Below are positions 24,330 to 58,800 of a stretch of DNA of 64,000 bases, one piece after another. The DNA comes from Sacculina carcini (lineage: Eukaryota > Arthropoda > Thecostraca > Sacculinidae): NCBI GenBank assembly GCA_916048095.2, contig OU696571.1, positions 4,138,501 through 4,202,500 on the forward strand. The letters run 5' to 3'. The notes below the pieces were generated by a model. It was not told where the DNA came from, ran no database searches, and saw only the letters and a program-made list of their open reading frames with translations. How positions within the stretch are numbered: position 1 is the stretch's first letter; every line of letters starts with the position of its first letter. The translations under genes were made by a program, and so were the position numbers.

Positions 24330-24602
24330 ATTGTGGTGCGCCACGTGCAGCAGCGACACGCACCACTTCGGTGAACCTGCCAGAAGCACACGCGCAGTGT
24401 CTTCTGCCCTTGCAGCATTTTGTGTGCGGTATCATATGACAATTACACATACACACAGTTGCACCGCGCTTGCAGATGCAGAGGACGAGTGCCTCCTCCA
24501 ATGACATGCACAATGTCGCCAGGGCAGAGGACACTGCGCGTGTTCTTCTGGCAGGTTCACCGAAATAGTGCGTAACGCTGCTGCACGTGGCGCACCACAA
24601 TA
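24330..24602. repeat. Foldback repeat with ~90-bp arms
   Basis: 24330-24419 and the reverse complement of 24512-24602 are near-identical (shared TTGTGGTGCGCCACGTGCAG, GGTGAACCTGCCAGAAG and ACACGCGCAGTGTC). The arms are separated by ~92 bp. No terminal CAG or TA duplication is evident. It could be a foldback transposon or the stem of a hairpin RNA. Confidence 0.8.
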
Positions 24603-25039
24603 TACAGTAAGTATTAGACGCAAAATGGCGCACACATTCACCGTGTTTCTCCGCATTTTTTTTATATTTCACACAACATACTGCTCCACATGGTGGTTTT
24701 TCAGCGCATGTAACAATAACAATTAAAAATCAATTAAAAATTATAAATCGAAATAGGATTTAAAATACATGGTCAAGTATTAATGATATCCATGAACGAT
24801 GTGATGTGTGAAAATGATCAGAGATGTGGCAATATACATATATACACATATACATAACGTATACATACACACATATATATAGACTTACACATCTTATATA
24901 TAAACATGCATCATTATATACATATATACACTTGCATACACATATACATGTAAAATTATGTTGTAGAACCAAGACAGTACGCGTGCAAAAAAATATACAA
25001 AAATAAATAAAATCAAACTGATATGAGACGGTTATAAGC

Positions 25040-25625
25040 CTAGGCTGCTCCGCACCGAAACTGACGCTTTGTTTGCTCCAGTCTGACTCGCGGCAGCTTC
25101 AACTCTCCGGACGCAGTGGCTCTGGTGCTCCTTGCCGATACGTTGCTTCTGTAGCTGAACAACTGAGCAAGACTGTAGGATGACGGCGGTTCTCGCAGCG
25201 CTCATACGACAGCCTTAATGTCGCGTTTTGTTCTCATGTTACTGAAGGAGGGCCAGCCAGAGTTGCGCAACGCCACGGACACGTGGTCGTATTTCGCAAT
25301 GCCGTAAACAACTCTAGCTGCAAATCGTAACAATCGACTCACTCTTTCCGAATCCTGTTGTCTGAAACCTCCCCAGACCGGAAGACAGTATCGCAGCCTA
25401 GAGAAAACTTAGGAGGCCACCAGGGATTTGACGATCGGCGTCCTGAGCGTTTTTCTCAGTTTGGCGATTGTGACCAGCACAGCGCTGCAGCATCTGACGA
25501 CGTGTGACACGTGCGCCCTCCAACTCTCATCAACAATGACGACAATGAGTCTCATCAACAATGAGTCTCATCAACAATGACGCCCAATACTTTCATTTCA
25601 GTGACTTTGTTGAGTCTGGCACATA
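25040..25625 (-). pseudogene. LINE reverse-transcriptase fragment (3' part)
   Basis: On the minus strand, KVTEMKVLGVIVDE is followed by SWRAHVSHVVRCC and then LRYCLPVWGGFRQQ and a GWPSF...RD block. This order is characteristic of the end of non-LTR reverse transcriptases. The frame is broken: a triplicated GAGTCTCATCAACAAT unit (25527-25580) introduces stops after VDE, and another stop lies just before the LRYCLPVW block. It is a degraded fragment. Confidence 0.8.
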
Positions 25626-25639
25626 GAGGCACAGGTTCT

Positions 25640-25925
25640 CGTGTATAAGAGGCACTTGTGTATAAGAGACAATTTCAATCTTTTGGCAAGAATTCTTAAA
25701 AAATGATTCTTTAATAATTCATACCTGTATTGATTATAGGTATAATTAAATTTATCATCACTCTTATCATAAATATCAACTAGAATCAGTATAACATCAA
25801 TGCCAGTCAGTTCTTCGTCATCACCATCAGATGAGTCATCAAATGATATCTGATGATATATTTCACCAGATACCATTACATACTGATGCTAATAGTCTTA
25901 CTCTCACCTATAAGAGACCCTCTAT
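25640..25925 (-). mobile_element. Tigger-like relic, second copy
   Basis: On the minus strand this block is homologous to 7145-7430. It encodes DDSSDGDDEELTGI...VDIYDKSDDKFNY and carries two GTCTCTTATACAC-like subterminal motifs. It lies directly against the LINE fragment. Confidence 0.5.
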
Positions 25926-26239
25926 TTCAAAGTGACAATTAAGACTAACAAAGGGTCCCACTATACACTGAAAAATGCGGTAATTTTCATTGCTGCTCAG
26001 AGATTCAAATGACCTGTCATATATCATTGCTGCCATATACCCTTGCTGTGCGATCAAAGAAACGACCTCTCTCTCTCTCTTTCTCTCTCTCTATTTCTCT
26101 CTGCTACTCGTCATACAGCATACCGGCTGAATTGCAATTAAGCCCTACATATAATGCCGGCAACCGTAGCAACATATACGCACATGCGAGTTCTTGTGCT
26201 GTGTAACGTGCTTAGCCGGCGCACAAAAACTAGCTGTGT

Positions 26240-26671
26240 GCAAACACATACACACACGTGCACAGGAATGTGGGCGCTACACCGTTCACAGTTCACTGTT
26301 CACTGTTCAACTGTGCGGTGCACTGTACAATACAGTGTGTACTCGCTACACAGCAACTGTGCGACCTACCTCTTTGCTGTTTGTATGTGTCGTGTGTATG
26401 CTTAGATATATTGACTGATGTGTACGCCTATGTATGTGTATACTTATGTGTATGAGTTATATGAGTATAAGGCGGTGTATGTGAAATACACATATAAGAT
26501 ATACAAATAAAATATAGATATTGTGTATAGCGTATCATGTATATAATCCCACACACCGCCCGTCTTCCTTCCAATGATAGGCATGCGAATTTTCGTCAGC
26601 TTTTGTATACAGGTGGAGGTAAGCGTGTGTCTGACCGACCTGTCGTGTACGTGAGTGTGTATATGTGTGTA

Positions 26672-26707
<36 letters not shown>

Positions 26708-27070
26708 GACCGTGGTCATTGACACCACCAATGTCAGTGTCGTTGCGTGTCAACCATCGGTGTGTATGTGTGTGTATGTGTGTGTGTGTGTATATATATG
26801 TATGTGTGTGTGCACGCTTGTGATTGAGTGGGCGGATAGATACGAATATGCATGTATGTGTGTATGTGTACACGTGTGTGTATGCGTGTGTGTGTGTGTA
26901 TGTGTGTGTGTGTGTATGTGTGTGTGTGTGTCTGATAGCCAATCACTCATGGTATAGCCAATAGCGCTGAGTTGATGCATAGCGCCAGTGTGTGTATGTG
27001 TGTGTTTGGTGTAGTTTACTAGGTGTTTGTGTGTAGTTGTTTATTTGTGCGTGTGTATGTGCGTGTTTGA
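26240..27070. repeat. Microsatellite cluster (TG/TA-rich)
   Basis: Interrupted (TG)n and TATG runs, densest at 26655-26705 and 26760-26935. The many overlapping open frames here (His-Thr or Cys-Val repeats) are artefacts of the repeat. Confidence 0.85.
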
Positions 27071-27079
27071 CAAGACCAG

Positions 27080-27849
27080 TGCAAAAAAGTGCGTGCAAAA
27101 CAGTGTGTGCTGTCTGTGTGAACGCTGGGAATTCGGTAACATAACTAATTCAAACAGGTGGTAGTGTTGAACTTATTGATATGACTTTGATATGCACTTT
27201 GCTTCATTTATGTACGATATCTTGAAATATCATATTAGTGTAGTATTCATCAACTGTATCTATAAAACACATTTTAATATTGCACCAAATATTAATATTA
27301 TAAAGTAGTTGCTGTTTGTATCAGTTTATTTGTTTTTATATTGTCGTATTTCTAGAAGAATTTATTCATGCTAATTCCGTAATGAGAATCAATTTAATGT
27401 TTAAAATGAAACATATTCAACAGTAGTTTGAATTATATATAATTATCAATCTGATTTTAATTTAATGCGGGTTTAATTTCAATTTGAAATTAAATTCTTC
27501 AATTAATCACCGTATTAAAATATAAAATGAGATGTTGATGATTAGATGTATGATTAATTACATTAATAATTTGATAGATTTAATTGAGTCTAGATTATGT
27601 ATTATAAACTGATAAAATGATTTAATAAATGAAAAATTATATTATATTTAAAAAGTTGAAAAAAAACTTTAAGTTTAATTTAATTGAATTTTGTATTATT
27701 ACAATCCCAGTTGAAGTTTCTTGTGCGATTAATTTCTGTTTGTGCCTATGGGAGCTTGGATGTTTCTTGCGAGATGAATTTGTCGATTTTCAAAAGAGTT
27801 TTTATTCAGCTCGATTGTGGAGCCGGTATAACAAGACGGACTGGTTGTC
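27080..27849. other. AT-rich upstream region of the Notch ligand gene
   Basis: Very AT-rich to 27720, then more mixed. It should contain the promoter of the ligand gene, but I cannot place a TATA box or initiator with confidence. Confidence 0.4.
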
Positions 27850-52185
<24,336 letters not shown>

Positions 52186-54885
52186 CCAGATAAATTTTTG
52201 CAGCAAGGGCTCCCTGTCTTTTGAAACTCGCGACCCTTTATCTAGCAGTTCGAAACTCATCTGACATCCTGTATTGGTCTTACGACCAACAACTGGATTT
52301 TTTATATTTTCTACAAGGAACAGGGTGAGCTACTCAATTCTTGTTAAAGCCTTCTGTGATCTAACAAGAATCATCTGTGATTTAACGAGAACGATATAAC
52401 ACTAATTCGCCACTCCCCTGCCAAAACTTTGCGATCCTCAAGAGTTCAGACACACTGTTTGGGAGACTGGGCATATATTGTCCACCATGTATTGCCACAT
52501 TTGTGAGTCAACGTTTGTGTTTACTGAGAGCCCTAACTGGTGACCGTGATCAAACACACTCTAGAAGTATTTTCATCGCCTCTGCTTCCACAGACATGAA
52601 CATTGAGCATTCACACATACCCACAAAGTTAATTCATGCACTGATCTGAATGGAAGTCTAACTCTGCCATCCAGTCCGAATATACTTGGCGAGATTTTGA
52701 TGATCTATACTCGTTAAGTGCGTGTTTGTTTGTTTTTGCGCTTGTGTTTGTGCGTCTGTTCTTGTTTGTGTCTTAGTTTTGACGCTGATTCTGAATAAAC
52801 ACTCGTATTTGCGTTTGGCACAGTCGCAGTCAAGTGTACACATAATCGTATTAGCATGATACACGTATTTTGCATGCTTTCCGAAGCTTTTGAAGTGTTT
52901 CTGTACGATGGTTGACTTACATTTTGGCGTTAAGAGCAAAATTTTCAAAGAGCAAGTTTTGTCATCAGCGTTGATTTTCATTTGAACAATCAAAATCGAA
53001 ATTTTGGCCGACTAAAGAAGAAAATTATCATACGCAGGATACCTTATGTACGCTTTATATGCTTGCTTATGTACGCTTTATATGCCTGAACACGCGCCCG
53101 TCACCATTTCTGTAGCGTTACTGCTGTAGATGGGATGGACGTGTCATAAGTCATGTGGCTGAGGTACGCTTCAAGACCTCAAGTAAGAGTGACCTTAAGA
53201 AGTAAAGAGTAAGTAAGACATAAAATGTGAGCTTGTATAAAATACATGTAATAAATGAAAAAGTGTACATAAACTCATAATTTATGTTTTTATAAACTTG
53301 TTATATTTCATATTATATATTGCTTTTTATATATGTGCTCAATTGTTTTGTATGTATAAATGCCGTATTTTCCACATTTTGTATAGCGTTTCAATGAAAT
53401 AACAATACATAACTTACAATCTCCATAATATACAAATTCGGATATTTGATTGAATTATATAATTATATTTATGCTTTATTAGTTTGGTTATTTGTAATTT
53501 CTGTCTACTTTGTTGTAATTGCCTGAGCGGATAGATTTTGTGTTTTCATTGGTTTATAAATATATTTTTCATTGGTTTATAAATATACATTCAATTCAAT
53601 TGGCATCACTCAGAGTTCTAACGTGGCTTTATATCGTGTTGGCTCGTTCGGTTTCGCGGTATATGCTTATTCAAGGTAGTTTTTCTTATTAGTGGTGAGG
53701 TTAGTAGTTAATGCATTTTATCATTTTTTATGAGGGATGAATTGAGTCCCGTGCTTTGCTATTTGTTATGACTTTTGTCGCATTCGTGGCTCTGTGTACT
53801 TTGTCTACGTTCTGATTTTTGCAACTGTAATGTTTTGTTTGTGTGAAAGCTATGTATATGTTTCTGAGGGGTCAATGTAGCATTCTTGCCTCTTCTGTAC
53901 AAAATGACCCCTCTTAATGGTAGAAAGGTAGGGCTCGAATTTGTTCTTTATCGGAATGGGATGGCTCGAAGTGAAAATGTCAAAGTGTCTGTTTCATTGA
54001 AATTCATTGGTGGGTCTGGTGAATCCAGAGCACTAGCTCATTGAAATCAGCAGTCGTTAAGGTAATTGTAAATGGCTTTATATTATATATTTGCTCCGCC
54101 AGTCTGGCCTGGATACAAGGGGTACAACTATCATCTGTGGCTTGCTTATAAGTGTGTATCAGCGAGTTGGAAAGGTGAAATTTCGGCTTGATTTATCGGC
54201 GCAGCTCCACAGCACGTGCTAGTGAGAGCAATTTGAATTGATTTGGTTAGATGTTAACTGAACTCTCGTTCTCAGCAGCGCGGTGATTACCTGTGCTGTT
54301 ATGAAAATGCTGAGTTTTTGTATGACGTTCACCGTTTGAGATCTCTTCAAGCCATGTCAAATCTCAGCGCCCGGTCGGCCGGAATTTTTCCATTCATTGA
54401 CCGATTCATTGACATCCATTCTCAAAGTTACAGTATGCTTGGGTCACGTGTCAATCAGAGATTCACGTAGCAGAACTCACCTGTTGATACCACGCATCGA
54501 CACTTCAGTGGTTTTGGTTCAGTGGCAACCTTTGCATCCTGAACTAGATTGGCTGGAGAGAAAACGCGAGTGCTTAATGAGTATATGATTGTGTACATAC
54601 AGTGTTTTATTATATTTTGTTTAGTTTAGTTTTTATTTCATTTTATTGAATATCATTGAATATTTGAATACTTTATTGGATATTTAATCAATGAATAAAT
54701 ATTGAATATTTTATCCATTTTTAATTATTGAATTTCGATGTCGATTCGGTAGTGTTGGGGATGTTTGCGACTTCAGTTATTGTCGATTGTTCTCTTTGAT
54801 GAGTGCTAGTTCACTACGTAACTATTGTGTGTTGTCAAGCGTCACCGAATACAACGTCCGGGCAGATCTTGTCCAGCCACTGTAA
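52186..54885. other. Intergenic, AT-rich, no gene seen
   Basis: It contains the probable 3' UTR of the ligand gene (AATAAA at 52794). A small local duplication (TTATGTACGCTTTATATGC) lies at 53043-53081. I looked for a further exon with a hydrophobic segment for the ligand and found none. Confidence 0.5.
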
Positions 54886-55204
54886 AGGTTAAATGCCTAA
54901 GTGGCAGCTGCTACACGGGAAGAAGCCGAAGCTTATGAACACACAGGCGTGCCCCGTGCAGCTCGCTGCAACGCAGAACCTACCCTCTCCACGCTATGGC
55001 GCCACAAGGACGTAAGACGTATTAGAGAGGGCCACCTCCCCAGAATGCATGGCACAACTGATATCTGGTACCATCATTTTCTGCTGGGTGGACAGGGGCT
55101 GTGGGATTGTAGAATTCGCCCAATGAAATTCTGCTCCGCCGGGTTTCGAACCACGGACCTCCCGCTTGTGAGGCGGGTGTGCTAACAACTACACCACGGA
55201 GTCC
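54886..55204 (-). mobile_element. tRNA-Val-derived SINE, copy 2
   Basis: The minus-strand head TGGACTCCGTGGTGTAG...GGTTCGAAACC has an A box, a B box, a 5-bp anticodon stem (CCCGC/GCGGG) and a CAC anticodon. The acceptor pairing is limited to CTCCG/CGGAG, and a 240-bp body follows, so it is a SINE rather than a tRNA gene. Confidence 0.82.
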
Positions 55205-55380
55205 ACGGAGTAGCGCTTCACTAGGTACAAGCAGAGCTCAACAGGCTCCTGTGCATATCCCGGTCGCTGTGTCGCATCTCCACCTGGTGGAGTGGTGGCG
55301 TGACGCAACATTGGTCTTTAGCTTGTATGTCGAAGCCGTACGTGGTGCTGTTGGGCTTCTTGGCGCTTAACAGGCTAGTA

Positions 55381-55691
55381 CAGTGGTTGCCAACCTTTTT
55401 GTGATCGAGTACCACTTGGAGACCCCGTACAGTCGCCGCGTACCACCTGGTTCCAGAGAAACTTAAATTATATATCACTTTATTTGATTTATTGCACAAG
55501 AAAGCTGCACAATACGACTGAAAAAAAACGACTCAATGCGTGGATGTTTGTTCCCCACCAACTGGTTAATGCGGGACATGCTTTTATTTACAGCTTATCG
55601 GAAATCATACCCTGGTGTCATTGTTTATGACCCCGAAAGTGTTCGCGTACCAACTGGAAGATCTTCGCCTATCACAGGTCGGGGACCACTG
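55381..55691. mobile_element. hAT relic, 311 bp
   Basis: Ends CAGTGGTTGCCAACC and GGTCGGGGACCACTG. Flanking 8-mers GGCTAGTA and CACTAGTG share CTAGT, an eroded target duplication. No transposase. Confidence 0.85.
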
Positions 55692-56173
55692 CACTAGTGG
55701 CTTGCACTGAGACCAGGGACTCTGTCTCTGTACAGCGAACACGGCCATTGGCGTGGCAGCCGGTTCTGGGTCTCGGCGACTTCCCCTCAGTAAGGCCTTA
55801 TACAGAGTTGGCTGGCTGTGTGTGCGGAGACCAAGTGTCCACGTCAAAAAAGCATGTCTCCGTTTGCTGTTCGTGTGGTTTGATGCTGCCCATTCTGGAT
55901 TGAGCTGGTTTTCACTGCAATTCACAGACGCCGTAGGGAAAACGCGCCCTATGTGAACTTACACGCTGGTGCTCTGGGTTTTCACAGCGTTTCCCTTGAC
56001 TGCTCCTCTCCATCGACAAGCTGTGAGTTTCACTATCGCTTGTAGTGTTCGCCATTGTCATAGAGCCGGCCTAGGCACAATGACACGCTAAAACACGCAC
56101 GCACACAGGTGACGTGTTCGTTCGACGCGTGCCAGTGTGTTGGCTCGCTTTGTTGGCATCGCTGCCGGACCAG
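55692..56173. other. Upstream region of the DHX35-like gene
   Basis: No gene is seen. It should contain the promoter. A GTG-started frame continues upstream of the chosen ATG but lacks family similarity. Confidence 0.4.
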
Positions 56174-58354
56174 ATGTCGTCACGCTCGGCGGTGACTTTC
56201 TGGCGGCCGGGCGCCGAGCGGCCGCCGCCGGCCAGCGCACACGACCGCTGCGACGTCGACCCGCTGTCGTCGACTGCGTTTGTGGCCGGCGGCGGTCGGC
56301 GGTCGTCGCACGACGAGCTGCAGCGACAGCGGCGGCGGCTGCCCGTGTTCGGCGAGCGCACGCGCATTTTGCACGCGCTCGACCGCAGTCGCGTGCTGGT
56401 GCTGGTCGGCGAGACGGGCAGCGGCAAGAGCACGCAGCTGCCGCAGTACTGTCACGAGGCCGGCTGGACGCGACACGGCCGGCGCGTGGGCGTCGTGCAG
56501 CCGCGCCGCGTGGCCGCCACGTCGCTGGCGGCGCGCGTCGCCGACGAAATGGGCTGCCGACTGGGCGATACGGTCGGCTATCGCGTGCGCTTCGACGAGT
56601 GTGCCGGCGCGGAGACGCTCATCCACTTCATGACTGACGGTGTGCTGTTGCGCGAGATGATGGCCGACCCGCTGTTGCGAGCCTACGCCGTCGTCATGGT
56701 CGACGAGGTGCACGAGCGCAGTCTGGCCACCGACATGTGTCTGGCGCTGCTCAGGAAGATCGTGCGACGCCGGCGCGCCGATCTGCGTCTCATTGTCTGC
56801 TCGGCCACCGTCGACGCCGAGCGACTGGCCGAGTTTTTCGATATTGGCGGCGCGCGGGCCGATGAGCAAGAGAAGGTTGGTGTGGTCGGCGGCCAGCAAG
56901 ACGTCGAGGAGTTGCTGTCTGCGGTCGTGTTGACTGTGCCGGGACGTCAGTATCCGGTGGATGTGTTCTACAGCAGCGAGCCGGTGGCCGACTATGTGAG
57001 CGCCAGTGTGCGCGTCACGCTCGACATTCACCGGCAGCAGCCGGACGGCGACGTGCTCGTCTTTCTCACCGGCCAGGAGGAGGTGGACGAGGCCGTGCAG
57101 CAGCTGACACACGAGTGCGAACAACACAAGGCGACGGCGAGCAAGGGCAAGCTGCTGGCGCTGCCCATGTACGGCTCTCTGGCGACGGCCGACCAGCGGC
57201 GCGTGTTTGAGCGCGCACCGAGCGGCTGTCGCAAGGTGGTGGTGGCCACTAACATCGCCGAGGCGTCGATCACCATCCCGGGCGTGGTCTACGTGGTCGA
57301 CTGTGGTTTCGTCAAGCGGCGCTGGCTGTCGCCGGCCGACGGGCACACCTCGTCGCTGGTCGTGTGTGCCACTTCGCAGGCGGCCGCACGTCAACGCACC
57401 GGACGCGCCGGCCGCGAGCGGTCCGGCCAGGCGTACCGGCTGTACACGCGCACCGCCTTCGACCAGCTGCCGGCCGAATGCGTGCCCGAGATCCGACGTG
57501 CGCCGCTGGCCGGCTGGCTGCTGCAGTTGCGCGCGCTCGGCGTGCAGAATGTGGCGCGTCTGGCGCTGCCGTCGCCGCCGCCGGCTCGCAGTGTGCTGCT
57601 GGCCGCCCAGCTGCTGTACGCGCTCGGTGCTGTGGAGCTCGACTGTCAGCTGACGCCGCTCGGTCGCCGCATGGCCGAGCTGCCTCTGGCGCCGACGCAC
57701 GCGCGTCTGTTGCTGTGTGGCGAGCAGTACGAGTGCGGCGGCCAGATGGCATCGCTGGTGGCCATGATGCAGGTGGAGCGGTGTTGGGCAGGAGCGTCGG
57801 CGGCGGCGGCAGCGCGAGCGGCACACCGCGCCTTCCACACGGCCGAGGGCGATGCGCTCACCTATCTGAATGTGTACGGCGCGTTTGTGCGCAGCGGCCG
57901 CAGTCGGCAGTGGTGTCGCAAGATGTATGTGAATCACAGCGCCATGATGCGCGTCTGCGAGATTCGTCGGCAAACGGTGCGGCTGCTGCGCAAGTTGGGC
58001 GTGAATATCGACGACGACGAGGAGGATGGTGGTGCCGACGGCCGTTCAGTCAGGCCTCGGACACGTCGCGACGATGAATCGCTGCTGAAATGCATTGCCA
58101 GCGGTCTGTTTGCCAACGCGGCCTACTGGCACCACAGCGGCCAGTACAGGTGCGCGCGCTCGCAGGCGCCGCTCGCTATTCACAGCAGTTCGGTGTTGTA
58201 CGGCGCCGCCGAGCCGCCCAACTGGCTGGTCTACGGCGAGATGGTGCACGGTGCGGCGCGCACGCACATCAAGGACGTAACGGTCGTGTCGCCCGAGTGG
58301 CTGCTGGAAGTGGCGCCGCATTACTACCACGTCACTGGCGTGTCTGACAAGTGA
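56174..58354 (+). CDS. DHX35: DEAH-box RNA helicase DHX35-like
   Basis: 726 residues, single exon (human DHX35 is 703). DHX35 is a spliceosome-associated ATP-dependent RNA helicase. The ATG at 56174 is chosen because MSSRSAVTFWRPG matches the KFWRPG start of DHX35. Helicase motifs: I GETGSGKST (79-87), Ia QPRRVAA (109-115), II DEVH (177-180), III SAT (210-212), IV FLTGQEEV (297-304), V ATNIAEASITI (358-368), VI QRTGRAGR (407-414). The winged-helix, ratchet and OB-fold regions follow, ending in the DHX35-like WLLEVAPHYY. Motif II carries Val where nearly all family members have Ala. The sequence is very GC-rich. The next gene follows 446 bp downstream on the same strand. Confidence 0.93.
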   Translation: MSSRSAVTFWRPGAERPPPASAHDRCDVDPLSSTAFVAGGGRRSSHDELQRQRRRLPVFGERTRILHALDRSRVLVLVGETGSGKSTQLPQYCHEAGWTRHGRRVGVVQPRRVAATSLAARVADEMGCRLGDTVGYRVRFDECAGAETLIHFMTDGVLLREMMADPLLRAYAVVMVDEVHERSLATDMCLALLRKIVRRRRADLRLIVCSATVDAERLAEFFDIGGARADEQEKVGVVGGQQDVEELLSAVVLTVPGRQYPVDVFYSSEPVADYVSASVRVTLDIHRQQPDGDVLVFLTGQEEVDEAVQQLTHECEQHKATASKGKLLALPMYGSLATADQRRVFERAPSGCRKVVVATNIAEASITIPGVVYVVDCGFVKRRWLSPADGHTSSLVVCATSQAAARQRTGRAGRERSGQAYRLYTRTAFDQLPAECVPEIRRAPLAGWLLQLRALGVQNVARLALPSPPPARSVLLAAQLLYALGAVELDCQLTPLGRRMAELPLAPTHARLLLCGEQYECGGQMASLVAMMQVERCWAGASAAAAARAAHRAFHTAEGDALTYLNVYGAFVRSGRSRQWCRKMYVNHSAMMRVCEIRRQTVRLLRKLGVNIDDDEEDGGADGRSVRPRTRRDDESLLKCIASGLFANAAYWHHSGQYRCARSQAPLAIHSSSVLYGAAEPPNWLVYGEMVHGAARTHIKDVTVVSPEWLLEVAPHYYHVTGVSDK

Positions 58355-58800
58355 TTGACTTGTTGTTCGTTGTTTGCGTGCGTTTATGTGGAGTGTGTGT
58401 GTGTGTGTGTTTGTTTTTTGTGTGTTTGTCAATACAAGTTGGTCGGATAATTTTCAGCTTCGTGTCGTTCACTCAGTTTTGTCGCCGAACGAAGCCAATC
58501 CCTTGGAGCGTTGTACTCGCCAATTCCACTCTGAATATTGGACTTATTTGGCCTGGTTTATGACCACTTTCATGGCCAAGCAAGGCCACACGCATATCGC
58601 TCGAGCATTGTGCATGCTTTCGGCGCTGTTCGCATAAGCCACTAAGCTTGTATCCAATTTTGGCGGTAATCACATATTTCAGTTGATGCGTGTGTGTGCA
58701 TGTGCACAGGACGATTCTTTCCGCCGGCGTCCGTGTATGCCGTACACACACGTTTGTATGTGTGCGTGTATGTCGGCCTGCGTTGTGATGCGTTGACGCG

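Noticed and set aside
55140-55204. tRNA-Val(CAC) gene
   Set aside because: The acceptor stem is mostly lost and an attached 240-bp body is shared with a second copy at 46256-46573.
56180-57973. 597-codon minus-strand open frame
   Set aside because: Shadow of the GC-rich DHX35-like gene; it has no domain and is low-complexity.
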